DNA of 64,000 nucleotides from Novisyntrophococcus fermenticellae (GCF_018866245.1 NZ_CP076458.1:372001-436000); one strand, 5' to 3'. Shown: positions 8,945 to 17,782, counted from the first letter of the stretch. Notes: a model not told the origin generated them from the letters alone. A program made the numbers and translations.

Positions 8945-10492
8945 ATGGCGGAATATATTGTAGAAATGAAGCATATTACAAAGCGCTTTCCGGGAGTTGT
9001 TGCCAACGATGATGTAACGATTCAGGTGAAAGAGGGAGAGATTTATGCCCTTTTGGGGGAAAATGGGGCAGGCAAATCCACGTTGATGAGCATGCTTTTT
9101 GGAATGTATGAGCCGGATGAAGGGGAGATTTTCATACGGGGCGAAAAGGTGAAAATCTCCTCCCCCAATCATGCGGCTAAATTAAATATAGGGATGGTAC
9201 ATCAGCATTTTAAACTGGTACAGAATTATACGATAGCGGAGAATATCGTTATGGGGATGGAACCGGTAAAAAAACTGTTTGGAGTGATTCCGTATGTGGA
9301 TAATAAAACTGCAGAAAGTCAGATTGCCGAACTCTCCAGGCGGTATAAGCTGGATGTGAATCCGGGAAATATGGTAGAAGATGTAGGTGTTTCCGTACAG
9401 CAAAGGGCGGAAATCTTGAAGATGCTTTACCGGGAATCTGAGATTTTGATTTTCGACGAGCCAACCGCTGTTCTGACGCCACAGGAAATAGAATCGCTGC
9501 TGGAAATCATTCGCTCTTTGAGAGAGGATGGAAAAACGATTCTTCTCATTTCACATAAGCTGGAGGAAATAAAACAAGTGGCAGACCGCTGTGCGATTCT
9601 AAACCAGGGAAAGCTGATTGCGGTCAGAGATGTTGCCGATACATCTACAAAAGAGATGGCCAATCTTATGGTGGGAAGAGAGGTTATCTTAAACCTGGAA
9701 AAGAAAGCACCGGATTATAAAGATGTGGTGCTGGAAGTAAAAAATCTGACTGTTCATAATGCGGATAAATTCCCGCTTGTCAAAAACGTCAGCTTTTCCA
9801 TAAGAGGAGGAGAGATCTTTGCAATTGCGGGAGTGTCCGGAAACGGACAGACAGAAATTGCAGATGCCATAGCCGGCATGCTGCCGGTAAAGAAGGGGAC
9901 AATCACCTTAAACGGAAAAGATATTACGGAATACAACATTCGAAGAAGAATGATAGATGGTATTTCCTATATACCGGAAGACCGGCATAACTGCGGACTG
10001 GTATTGGATTTTACACTTGCAGAGAATATTGCCCTGCGCAGTTATTTTAAAGAGCCATTGTCAAAACAGGGAATTCTGCAGAATAAAAAGATAGATGAAT
10101 ATGGGAAAGAGATCATTGAATCCTACGATATCAGAAGCGGAAGGGGAACGAAAACGAAAGTTCGATCCATGAGCGGAGGAAACCAGCAGAAAGCAATTAT
10201 CGGAAGAGAAATAGAACTGCAAAATCCATTGATGATTTTTGTCCAGCCAACCAGAGGTTTGGATATTGGTGCGATCGAAAATATCCAGAAACAGATTTTA
10301 CAGGAACGTGATCTGGGGAAAGCGGTATTACTGGTGTCTTTGGAGCTTGATGAGATTATGGAGCTTGCCGATACCATTGGAGTTGTCTATGGTGGAGAAA
10401 TGCTGAAAATAGCAGATGCCAGAGCTTTAAGCGCCAACGAAGTCGGAGAATTTATGATGGGGGTAAAAACTCATGAAAAAAGTGAAATATGA
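8945..10492 (+). CDS. Nucleoside ABC transporter, duplicated ATP-binding protein
   Basis: Energy-coupling ATPase of a simple-sugar/nucleoside type ABC importer, with two nucleotide-binding domains fused in 515 residues. Domain 1: Walker A GENGAGKST at 38-46 and Walker B LIFDEPTAVL. Domain 2: a degenerate P-loop GVSGNGQTE lacking the Walker Lys, signature MSGGNQQKAI, and FVQPTRGLD. The loss of Lys in the second P-loop is typical of this subfamily. The ATG follows AAGAGGAG. The 3' end overlaps the first permease by 20 bp, indicating coupled translation. It is best assigned to purine nucleosides because of the BMP lipoprotein, PNP and deaminase around it. Confidence 0.93.
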   Translation: MAEYIVEMKHITKRFPGVVANDDVTIQVKEGEIYALLGENGAGKSTLMSMLFGMYEPDEGEIFIRGEKVKISSPNHAAKLNIGMVHQHFKLVQNYTIAENIVMGMEPVKKLFGVIPYVDNKTAESQIAELSRRYKLDVNPGNMVEDVGVSVQQRAEILKMLYRESEILIFDEPTAVLTPQEIESLLEIIRSLREDGKTILLISHKLEEIKQVADRCAILNQGKLIAVRDVADTSTKEMANLMVGREVILNLEKKAPDYKDVVLEVKNLTVHNADKFPLVKNVSFSIRGGEIFAIAGVSGNGQTEIADAIAGMLPVKKGTITLNGKDITEYNIRRRMIDGISYIPEDRHNCGLVLDFTLAENIALRSYFKEPLSKQGILQNKKIDEYGKEIIESYDIRSGRGTKTKVRSMSGGNQQKAIIGREIELQNPLMIFVQPTRGLDIGAIENIQKQILQERDLGKAVLLVSLELDEIMELADTIGVVYGGEMLKIADARALSANEVGEFMMGVKTHEKSEI

Positions 10493-11636
10493 AATAAAAA
10501 AGGGACTTGTTAAGCTGTTGGGCAATGAAAAGACCCAATTTATTGCAATCCCTGTTTTTTCCATCATAATCAGCCTGATTGCGGGCTCTGTTGTCATCGC
10601 CTTAACTGGAGGATCCCCGTTTCATGCTTTTAAAAATCTGCTGCAGGGCTGCGGAATTCTGTCAAAACCTTCTTATGCAGGGTTTAAAAGTCCGCTTACA
10701 GACTTTACCAGTTTTTTAAATGCCATGACTCCAATGCTCTTTGCAGCTCTGGCAGTCTCTCTTGCATTGAAGGCCGGATTATTTAATATCGGGGTTTCGG
10801 GGCAAATGCTGACTGCCGGATTTATAGCCTCAATTACTGTAGGGTACGCAGCCTCTCTGCCTGCACCGCTTGCGAAACTGCTGGTTCTTCTCATCGGCCT
10901 TGCAGTCGGTATGCTGGTGGGCGGATTGATTGGATTTTTAAAGCATAAATTTAATATAAATGAAGTGGTATCCTCCATCATGCTCAATTATATTGCGCAG
11001 TATATCATTGCATTTTTTATTAACACGAAATATGTGGATCCGGTATCAAGACAGTCTAAGGAGGTGACAGATGCTTCCAGACTTACGCTGATGGGAACAG
11101 AAGTGGGAGATTTGAAGATTGATATTCCTCTTGGAATCGCACTTGCGGTAATTGCTGCTTTTCTACTGCGCTTTCTGATTCAAAGAACGACTGCAGGATT
11201 TGAAATTAAGGCAGTGGGAGCCAGTCCGAAGGCGGCAAAGTATGCCGGGATGAATGTTGGGAAAAACATAGTACTGACCATGATGATTTCAGGGGGATTG
11301 GCTGGACTGGCTGGGGTGACGTATTTCCTTGGATATTTTGCATCCATACAGCCCAAGGTATTGCCGTCTACCGGATTCGATGCGATTGCAGTCGCAATTT
11401 TAGGAAATGCGAATCCGATTGGAAATATCTTTTCCTCCTTCCTGATTACAATTTTGAGTAAGGGAAGTACTTACATGAGTTCTGCCGGAGGAGTACAGGC
11501 TGAAATTGCGTCCGTTATCACTGGAATTATCCTACTGTGCAGCGCTTGCGGAGTGTTTATAAGGGATTGGGTTTCTAAAATGAAAGAGGAAATTTCAGAA
11601 GAGGCAAAAGACGCTCAGAAGCAGGAGGTGCACTGA
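10473..11636 (+). CDS. Nucleoside ABC transporter permease 1
   Basis: Integral membrane permease of the BPD_transp_2 family (NupB/YufP type), 387 residues with about ten hydrophobic segments starting IPVFSIIISLIAGSVVIALT. The family region FNIGVSGQMLTAGF is near residue 110, and NEVVSSIMLNYIAQYI and PTSTGFDAIAVAILG-like (LPSTGFDAIAVAILG) follow. A soluble C-terminal tail of about 25 charged residues ends EAKDAQKQEVH. The start lies within the end of the ATPase gene, and one base separates its stop from the next permease start. Confidence 0.92.
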   Translation: MKKVKYEIKKGLVKLLGNEKTQFIAIPVFSIIISLIAGSVVIALTGGSPFHAFKNLLQGCGILSKPSYAGFKSPLTDFTSFLNAMTPMLFAALAVSLALKAGLFNIGVSGQMLTAGFIASITVGYAASLPAPLAKLLVLLIGLAVGMLVGGLIGFLKHKFNINEVVSSIMLNYIAQYIIAFFINTKYVDPVSRQSKEVTDASRLTLMGTEVGDLKIDIPLGIALAVIAAFLLRFLIQRTTAGFEIKAVGASPKAAKYAGMNVGKNIVLTMMISGGLAGLAGVTYFLGYFASIQPKVLPSTGFDAIAVAILGNANPIGNIFSSFLITILSKGSTYMSSAGGVQAEIASVITGIILLCSACGVFIRDWVSKMKEEISEEAKDAQKQEVH

Positions 11637-11637
11637 T

Positions 11638-12597
11638 ATGAACACGATTATTATTGATGGCCTCTCATTTGCACTGCCTTTGTTTATTATGGCAATTGGG
11701 GGAATTTACTGCGAAAAAAGTGGGATTACGAACCTGGCGCTGGAGGGTTTGCAGGGCTTTGGTGCTTTTATCGGTTCCTTATTTGTTGTATTAACTGCTG
11801 ATATATTTCAAGCGGGCTCAATGTCTCAGGTTTTACTCGCACTGCTTTTTGCGATGCTGGGAGGTGCGGCATATTCTCTGCTCCATGCAGCGCTGTGTAT
11901 TAAGTTTAAGGCTGACCAGACGATCAGTGGTGTGGTGCTGAATATTCTGGCGGCAGCGCTTACTACTTTTTTGGTTAAACAGCTGAATCCGATTTTATTC
12001 GGGGCACCGTCTGATAAATTTCAGTTGGGGGTTTCCACTCGGATTACAGTTCCGGGACTGGCGAAAATTCCGCTTCTGGGTGCTATATTCACCCGGCTTT
12101 ATCCCTTTGAGATTGTAATTGTAATTGTGGCTTTTCTTGCATGGTTTGTACTTTATAAAACCAGATACGGGCTTCATTTAAGAGCCTGTGGAGATAATCC
12201 CCATGCAGTGGATGCGGCGGGCATCCGCGTGGGACGGGTCAGACTGGCGGCCGTTTTAGTATCGGGGGCTCTTTCGGGAATAGCCGGTATGTGCTTTGCT
12301 TATTCAATATCCGCAAACTTTTCATCTGCAATTTATGTGGGATACGGCTATCTGGCCATAGCGGCCCTGATATTCGGGAACTGGAAGATACTTCCCACAT
12401 TAGCGGCATGTCTGATCTTTGGTTTTGCAAAGTCAGGAGGAAACCAGCTGGTATTGATCTTAAAGATGCCCAGCGCCTACTCGGATCTTGTAATGACACT
12501 TCCATATATCCTGACGCTTGTTTTGCTGATATTCTTCTCAAAACACAACCATGCGCCACGTGCACTTGGAGAGATCTATGATAAAGGAAAGCGATAA
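11638..12597 (+). CDS. Nucleoside ABC transporter permease 2
   Basis: Second BPD_transp_2 permease (NupC/YufQ type), 319 residues, eight to ten hydrophobic segments. The conserved ITNLALEGLQGFGAFIG replaces the N(I/L)G(x)EG region of permease 1, and LRACGDNPHAVDAAGIRVGRVR forms the cytoplasmic coupling loop (about residues 181-202). Together with permease 1 it makes the membrane channel. The start ATG follows AGGAGGTG inside the previous gene's end. The next gene starts 14 bp downstream, so the deaminase is in the same transcript. Confidence 0.92.
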   Translation: MNTIIIDGLSFALPLFIMAIGGIYCEKSGITNLALEGLQGFGAFIGSLFVVLTADIFQAGSMSQVLLALLFAMLGGAAYSLLHAALCIKFKADQTISGVVLNILAAALTTFLVKQLNPILFGAPSDKFQLGVSTRITVPGLAKIPLLGAIFTRLYPFEIVIVIVAFLAWFVLYKTRYGLHLRACGDNPHAVDAAGIRVGRVRLAAVLVSGALSGIAGMCFAYSISANFSSAIYVGYGYLAIAALIFGNWKILPTLAACLIFGFAKSGGNQLVLILKMPSAYSDLVMTLPYILTLVLLIFFSKHNHAPRALGEIYDKGKR

Positions 12598-12611
12598 AGG
12601 AGGGAAAAGTT

Positions 12612-13889
12612 ATGAGCGTGAGATTCTATAACTGTAAACTGCTGACAATGGCGGATGGTATTAAAACAGAGGACGGTGAACTCTGGGTGGAGGGAAACCG
12701 CATTACCCATGTGGGAGCGGTGAAGGCACAAAGGAACGAAAAGCAGTGGGACAGGGAGCTGGATTGTAAGGGAAATCTGCTGATGCCGGGATTCAAAGAT
12801 GCTCACACGCATTCACCGATGACTTTTTTAAGATCATATGCAGATGACCTGCCGCTGCTCTCCTGGCTGAATGATCAGGTTTTTCCTATGGAAGCCAAAT
12901 TGACGAAAGAAGATGTCTACTGTTTTTCTAAACTGGCAATCATGGAATACCTGACAAGTGGAATCACCTCTAACTTTGATATGTATTACTTTACCGAGCA
13001 AAATGTGCAGGCGTCTGTGGATACAGGGTTTCGAACTGTACTTACTTCAGGGCTCAATGATTTCCAAAGTTCCATAGAGGAGGTAGAAGCGGAGTATCAG
13101 ATCTATAACAATTATCATGAAAGAATCAGCTATAAACTCGGATTCCACGCCGAATACACCACCTCCCGGGCATTGCTGGAAAAATTATCGGATCTGGCAC
13201 ATAAGTATAAGGCGCCGGTCTACACGCATAATTCGGAAAGCCTTTCGGAGGTAGAGCAATGTATCGGGCGCAATGGCATGACGCCTACGGTGTATCTGAA
13301 CAAGCTGGGTTTATTTGAATTTGGCGGAGGTGGATTTCACTGTGTTCATATGTCGGAGGAAGATCTGGAGATTTTCAGGGAGAAAGGGTTATATGTGGTT
13401 ACCAATCCCGGCTCCAATGTAAAATTAGCCAGCGGAATTGCACCGCTTGAGCAGATGCTGGATATGGGAATCGAACTGGGAATCGGAACGGATGGTCCGG
13501 CCAGCAATAATTGTCTGGATATGTTTCGGGAAATGTTCCTGGCAACGGGCCTTCAGAAGCTGAAATATCAGGATGCGTCTGCATTAAAAGCAGAGTCGGT
13601 TTTATATATGGCAGCAAGTGGAGGTGCAAAGGCGATGGGGCTGACAGAGTGTGACGCCCTGGCAGAGGGAAAGCTGGCCGATCTGATTCTGATTGACCTG
13701 AACCAGCCGAATATGCAGCCTGTAAATAATATAGCAAGAAACATTGTTTACAGCGGCAGCAAGAGCAATATAAAATTGACCATGGTCAACGGAAGAATTC
13801 TTTATGAAGATGGAAGATTTAATATAGGAACAGATCCCGGGGATTTATATAGAGAAGCAAATGACCGGGTGAGCAGAATTAAGGGGTAA
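12612..13889 (+). CDS. Amidohydrolase, MTA/S-adenosylhomocysteine (or 5'-deoxyadenosine) deaminase-like
   Basis: Metal-dependent hydrolase of the amidohydrolase superfamily (MtaD/SsnA/DadD-like), 425 residues. Metal ligands visible: DAHTHSPM (HxH, about residues 62-69), the later HAEYTTS and YTHNSES histidines, and the GIGTDGPASNNCLDM aspartate loop. These enzymes convert adenosine-type nucleosides with altered 5' groups to the inosine forms. That would feed the PNP and MtnA-family enzymes at the start of the run. RBS AAAGGAGGG. Guanine or other aromatic deaminases share the fold, so the substrate is inferred mainly from context. Confidence 0.85.
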   Translation: MSVRFYNCKLLTMADGIKTEDGELWVEGNRITHVGAVKAQRNEKQWDRELDCKGNLLMPGFKDAHTHSPMTFLRSYADDLPLLSWLNDQVFPMEAKLTKEDVYCFSKLAIMEYLTSGITSNFDMYYFTEQNVQASVDTGFRTVLTSGLNDFQSSIEEVEAEYQIYNNYHERISYKLGFHAEYTTSRALLEKLSDLAHKYKAPVYTHNSESLSEVEQCIGRNGMTPTVYLNKLGLFEFGGGGFHCVHMSEEDLEIFREKGLYVVTNPGSNVKLASGIAPLEQMLDMGIELGIGTDGPASNNCLDMFREMFLATGLQKLKYQDASALKAESVLYMAASGGAKAMGLTECDALAEGKLADLILIDLNQPNMQPVNNIARNIVYSGSKSNIKLTMVNGRILYEDGRFNIGTDPGDLYREANDRVSRIKG

Positions 13890-13935
13890 TAAAGATACGT
13901 AATACGATTTGTCTTCGCTTTTCGGTGTTCTACTG

Positions 13936-13964
13936 TTGTGCGAACACCAAATTTGAGGTATAAT
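13936..13964 (+). promoter_or_regulatory. Promoter of the DUF1538-PII operon
   Basis: TTGTGC (13936-13941), 17 nt, TATAAT (13959-13964). The -35 lies in an inverted repeat, GGTGTTC (13924-13930) and GAACACC (13942-13948), which could be an operator or the terminator of the upstream run. Confidence 0.55.
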
Positions 13965-13972
13965 AATATAGT

Positions 13973-14014
13973 CTATAAAAATCCGGTCGGCCAAACTTGC
14001 CCGGATTTTTATAG
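13973..14014 (+). promoter_or_regulatory. Stable stem-loop at the 5' end of the DUF1538 transcript
   Basis: CTATAAAAATCCGG (13973-13986), 14-nt loop, CCGGATTTTTATAG (14001-14014): a perfect 14-bp stem beginning within a few bases of the predicted transcription start. There is no T-run of its own beyond the stem. It could be a 5'-protective hairpin or an attenuator. Confidence 0.6.
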
Positions 14015-14068
14015 TAAAAGACAACTGAAGGGAGGCACTATGCACAGAAATGTGTAAACTATGATCTT

Positions 14069-15640
14069 ATGAAGACAATTCGTACATTAAAAGAAACCTT
14101 TGTATCCTCATTACCCCTCGCTGCCGTTATGATTGTGATGTGTGTGTTTGTTGCACCCATGGAAGATGCATTTAACTATGTGAAATTATTCATCGGATAT
14201 GTATCTGTTGTAGTAGGGCAATCATTATTTTTGGTGGGGCTGGATGAAAGTATTCTGCCGATTGGTAAACTGGTGGGAAACTCTCTGGTAAAACTTAAGA
14301 AGACTGTTTTTATTATCACCTTCGGATTACTGTTTGGTCTGCTCTCAACAGTGGCTGAGCCGGCTCTGGCGGTTCTGGCAAGGCAAACCCATATGTTGAT
14401 GGATATTGTTGACGTTACTACGTTTATCTGGATTATGAGCGTAGGAATCGGTGTATTCGTCGGATTTGCATTGTTCCGCATTTTAAAGAATATCAATATT
14501 AAAATCGTATTTGCTGTATTGTATATTGTAATATTCCTGACTGCAATTTTTGTACCGGAAGAGTTTATAGCTCTGGCGTTTGATGGCAGCGGAGCCACCA
14601 CGGGCGATATTTCGGTTCCCTTTATACTGGTTCTGGGCATGGGAGCATCCACGACAATGTCAAAGAGTAAAACAACCGATGATACATTTGGCATTATCGG
14701 AATGGCATCAGTCGGACCGATTTTGGCAGTATTTATTTATGGGATTGTGTTAAAAATCAGGAACGGCGGAGTAGTTCCCCCGGCAAATGCCTATATGCCG
14801 GAAACGACGGAAACGCTGAGAAGCATTCTTCTCGGAAACATATGGGATGTGGCTTTTGCGATTCTTCCGATTGTCCTGGTCTTTCTGGTGTTCCAGTTTA
14901 TCCTGATTAAGCTTCCGGCAAAAGAACTTATCCGGATATTGATGGGGACGATTCCTGTTTATTTCGGGCTTTTAATCTTTCTATCGGGAATTGACTATGG
15001 GTTTGCTTATGCAGCTAAGTATATCGGTGAAATTTTCTTCGATCCGTCCCGTCCGGGCTGGTATAAGTGGCTGCTGTTAGTGGTTGGATTTATTCTTGGC
15101 GTCGCTATTACGCTGTCAGAGCCGGCGGTTACGGTGCTGGGAGATCAGGTGGATGAAATTACCAAAGGGCACATCAAGAAATCCACCATACGGACAACGC
15201 TGGCTATCGGAATTGGATTTGCTGCCTTGCTGAGTATGCTTAAAATCCTTACACAAATCAACATCCTTTATTTTCTGATACCTCTTTATGCAGTGGCAAT
15301 TATCCTGATGAAATTTGCACCGAAGCTCTTTGTAGGGCTTGCATTTGATTCGGGAGGTGTTACCGGCGGGGCACTTACATCCGCGTTTCTCACACCCCTG
15401 ACCCTTGGTGTTGCACAGGCAGTTGCAGCCACGGCAGGTTCCAGGGCACAGTCTGTTTTAACCAATGGATTTGGTATAATTGCTTTTATTTCAGTTACGC
15501 CCTTGATTGCTGTGCAGATTTTAGGTATTATATATGAAGTACGACTGAAAAAGATTAGAAGGGAAACAGTGGAAGAAGAAGTTATGGATCTGGAAAATTT
15601 ATTGGCTGATGATGCGGAGGATGTAGAGTATGAACGGTGA
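14069..15640 (+). CDS. DUF1538 family membrane protein (two-repeat)
   Basis: Polytopic membrane protein of 523 residues built from two DUF1538 repeats. The repeat is plain in the sequence: STVAEPALAVL (about 93-103) matches TLSEPAVTVL (348-357), and LAFDGSGATTGD (169-180) matches LAFDSGGVTGGA (424-435), an offset of about 255 residues. Each half has five to six hydrophobic segments. Glu-Pro and Gly/Thr/Asp motifs inside membrane segments suggest a transporter or channel, but no substrate is established. The start ATG at 14069 has no strong Shine-Dalgarno directly upstream, the nearest being GGGAGG at 14031-14036. The 3' end overlaps the first PII-like gene by 11 bp. Confidence 0.8.
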   Translation: MKTIRTLKETFVSSLPLAAVMIVMCVFVAPMEDAFNYVKLFIGYVSVVVGQSLFLVGLDESILPIGKLVGNSLVKLKKTVFIITFGLLFGLLSTVAEPALAVLARQTHMLMDIVDVTTFIWIMSVGIGVFVGFALFRILKNINIKIVFAVLYIVIFLTAIFVPEEFIALAFDGSGATTGDISVPFILVLGMGASTTMSKSKTTDDTFGIIGMASVGPILAVFIYGIVLKIRNGGVVPPANAYMPETTETLRSILLGNIWDVAFAILPIVLVFLVFQFILIKLPAKELIRILMGTIPVYFGLLIFLSGIDYGFAYAAKYIGEIFFDPSRPGWYKWLLLVVGFILGVAITLSEPAVTVLGDQVDEITKGHIKKSTIRTTLAIGIGFAALLSMLKILTQINILYFLIPLYAVAIILMKFAPKLFVGLAFDSGGVTGGALTSAFLTPLTLGVAQAVAATAGSRAQSVLTNGFGIIAFISVTPLIAVQILGIIYEVRLKKIRRETVEEEVMDLENLLADDAEDVEYER

Positions 15641-15950
15641 TAAACGAAAGAATATTGTCTATCTTATTCTGATTGCGGGGAGGAAGCTGCAAGGTTCTCT
15701 GCTGGATTTTCTTTCGGATGAAGATGCAAAAGTAGTTCATATCCTATATGGAAAGGGTGCGGCATCGGCCAAACCTTCTCTGGTGGAGGCATTCGGGTTT
15801 ACGCCCGAAGAAAATAAGGTGATTATCACCTGTGTTCTTACAAGGGAAAAGGCCGATTATGTGCTGGGACTGCTTGTGAGAAAGTATAAATTTGATAAGC
15901 CAAATACTGGAATCGCGTTTACTATAAGTGTAGACGGGTTATCATTTTAA
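15630..15950 (+). CDS. PII-like protein 1
   Basis: A 106-residue protein with the size and pattern of a PII-type ferredoxin-like fold: a hydrophobic beta-1 (IVYLILIAG), a glycine-rich loop (LYGKGAASAK) where the T-loop would start, and an ending beta strand/turn (KPNTGIAFTISVDGL). The uridylylated Tyr51 region of classical GlnB is not recognisable. Overlap with the DUF1538 gene implies stoichiometric production, as for PII proteins paired with transporters (GlnK-AmtB, SbtB-SbtA). A nucleotide or small-molecule sensor gating the membrane partner is the inferred role. Confidence 0.65.
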   Translation: MNGDKRKNIVYLILIAGRKLQGSLLDFLSDEDAKVVHILYGKGAASAKPSLVEAFGFTPEENKVIITCVLTREKADYVLGLLVRKYKFDKPNTGIAFTISVDGLSF

Positions 15951-15968
15951 TGGTGGAGGAAAAAAGTA

Positions 15969-16271
15969 ATGAAGAATAAAAAAGCCCTCTTTATTGTAGT
16001 GAACAGCGGCTTTGCTGAGGAGATTACCGATATTATCCATGAACAGGGTGCGTGCGGGGCCACGATACTGAATGCCCGTGGTGTAGGACTCAATGTGGAA
16101 AAGATTATGGGTATTACTGTAGGTTATGAAAGAGAGATGGTTCTCAGTATCGTTGACGAAGAGGTAGCTGAGAGAATTATGGCGGCTGTTAAAGAAAAGT
16201 CGGGGATTAAGTCTCCGGCTCATGGAATATGTATGATACTTCCCGTGGACAAGATGATAGAGACTGTTTAG
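15969..16271 (+). CDS. PII-like protein 2
   Basis: A 100-residue P-II family protein. It matches the GlnB-like pattern better than its neighbour: ALFIVVNSGFAEEI, then GARGVGLN-type loop (LNARGVGLNVEKIMGIT), then EREMVLSIVDEEVAERIM, and the C-terminal GICMILPVDKMI. It lacks the full-length T-loop with Tyr51, so it is not a canonical GlnB/GlnK. GGTGGAGGA precedes the ATG. Eighteen bases separate it from PII-like protein 1. No ammonium transporter or glutamine synthetase is nearby, which points to the DUF1538 protein as the partner. Confidence 0.75.
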   Translation: MKNKKALFIVVNSGFAEEITDIIHEQGACGATILNARGVGLNVEKIMGITVGYEREMVLSIVDEEVAERIMAAVKEKSGIKSPAHGICMILPVDKMIETV

Positions 16272-16354
16272 ACGGAAAGAAATTATGGATATATTCCCCT
16301 TAGCGTGGTATCATAGGGTCATAGATTTTTATTTCAATTCAGGAGGATGGGAAT

Positions 16355-17374
16355 ATGAAGGCGGCTGTATATCATGGCAGACAAGATTTGAGAGTAGAAG
16401 AAGTTCCCGAGAAAGAACTCAAAGACAATGAAGTGATGATTCAGGTGAAGTATTGTGGGGTCTGCGGAACAGATATCCATATCTTCAATGGTGATGGCGG
16501 TGCATTCGAGGTGAATCCCCCACTGATTCCGGGACATGAGTTTTCGGGTGTTGTTGTAAAGACAGGTTCGAAAGTTACAGCGGTAAAAGTGGGTGACCGT
16601 GTAAGCGGTGATCCGAATGACACCTGTGGAGAGTGCTATTACTGTAAGACCGGGAAAGAACATTTTTGTACCGGGATGGTTGGCGTTGGTACGACCGTGG
16701 ATGGCGCTTTTGCAGAATATGTTGTCATGCGTGAAAAGCAGGTATACAAGTTTTCAGAAGATTTAAGTTTTATAGAAGCAGCTATGGCAGAGCCCATTTC
16801 CTGCTGTCTGAATGGTATAGATCTCTGTAATATTGAAGTTGGATCCACAGTGCTGGTAATTGGCGGCGGCCCTATCGGGATGATTATGCTACAGCTGGCG
16901 AAGCATGCGGGGGCATCGAAACTGATCCTGTCTGAACCGGTGGAAGAAAAGAGAGAGCAGGCACTAAAGCTGGGAGCCACAAAGGTGATTAATCCGCTGG
17001 AAGAGGATGCCCAGGAGGTTCTGGATGCGTATTGTAAGAATGTAGATGTCGTGATCGAGTGTGTCGGTAACATTCACACTCAGGAACAGGCAGTGCAGCT
17101 GGCAGGAAAGGCCGCAACGGTGATGTTCTTTGGCCTGGCAGCTCCGGAAGACAGCTTTCCGCTGAAACCGGATGATGTCTTTAAAAAAGAATTGAAGATT
17201 ACATCTTCATTTATTAATCCATATACCTTTGAGAGAGCAATCGCCGTATTAGAGTCTAAGTCGATTGATCTGGAGAGCCTGATTACAAATGTTGTTCCGC
17301 TGGAGAATATTGTAGATGTATTTACAAAACCAGAGTATAGGAGAACCGGAAAGGTAATGATTCAGGTATCCTGA
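16355..17374 (+). CDS. Zinc-dependent alcohol/polyol dehydrogenase
   Basis: Medium-chain dehydrogenase of 339 residues, close to sorbitol/threonine dehydrogenase-like enzymes. Catalytic zinc ligands: Cys in YCGVCGTDIH (about 37), His-Glu in GHEFSG, and Glu in AEPISCC. The structural zinc loop is CGECYYCKTGKEHFC. The cofactor site is VLVIGGGPIGMIML. The start ATG follows CAGGAGGATGGG. It stands between the PII-like genes and a strong terminator and is probably a single-gene unit. Substrate unknown. It may also be any secondary-alcohol or sugar-alcohol dehydrogenase. Confidence 0.88.
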   Translation: MKAAVYHGRQDLRVEEVPEKELKDNEVMIQVKYCGVCGTDIHIFNGDGGAFEVNPPLIPGHEFSGVVVKTGSKVTAVKVGDRVSGDPNDTCGECYYCKTGKEHFCTGMVGVGTTVDGAFAEYVVMREKQVYKFSEDLSFIEAAMAEPISCCLNGIDLCNIEVGSTVLVIGGGPIGMIMLQLAKHAGASKLILSEPVEEKREQALKLGATKVINPLEEDAQEVLDAYCKNVDVVIECVGNIHTQEQAVQLAGKAATVMFFGLAAPEDSFPLKPDDVFKKELKITSSFINPYTFERAIAVLESKSIDLESLITNVVPLENIVDVFTKPEYRRTGKVMIQVS

Positions 17375-17385
17375 AATTTACGGAT

Positions 17386-17437
17386 AAACACAAATATGGG
17401 AGACTGCTTTGATTGCAGTGCTCCCATATTTGTGTTT
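17386..17437. terminator. Bidirectional terminator between convergent dehydrogenase and trxA
   Basis: A perfect 17-bp inverted repeat, AAACACAAATATGGGAG (17386-17402) with its complement at 17421-17437, plus an inner ACTGC/GCAGT stem. A/T ends on both strands allow termination from both sides. Confidence 0.85.
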
Positions 17438-17464
17438 TGAGACTTTACGTTTGGAATTTCGAAC

Positions 17465-17782
17465 CTATTTAACAGAATCTATCATATCTTTCAGCTGTTC
17501 CAATGGAATGGCACCAACGCTTTTATTTACCACTTCACCATTCTTCAGAAACAGGAGTGTAGGTACACTCATAATCTGGTATCTCTGAGCCAATTCCATC
17601 TCTTCATCAATATCCACTTTGTAGAATGCCGTATTATTGATTTCCTCAGCAGCCTGCTCAACTACAGGAGCCAGCATCTTACAAGGTCCGCACCAGGTCG
17701 CAAAAAAATCTACCACAACGGTCTTATCTGAAACATTAATTGCTTTATCAAAGTTTTCTTTTGTTACATGAACTACTGACAT
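17465..17782 (-). CDS. trxA: Thioredoxin
   Basis: Small cytoplasmic disulfide reductase, 105 residues from ATG at 17782. This start was chosen because GGAGG lies 8 nt upstream. An in-frame start five codons earlier would absorb the ribosome site. The active site WCGPCKM and the cis-Pro loop MSVPTLLFLKNGE are intact. It is monocistronic and reads divergently from the Xaa-Pro peptidase. Confidence 0.96.
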   Translation of the reverse strand: MSVVHVTKENFDKAINVSDKTVVVDFFATWCGPCKMLAPVVEQAAEEINNTAFYKVDIDEEMELAQRYQIMSVPTLLFLKNGEVVNKSVGAIPLEQLKDMIDSVK

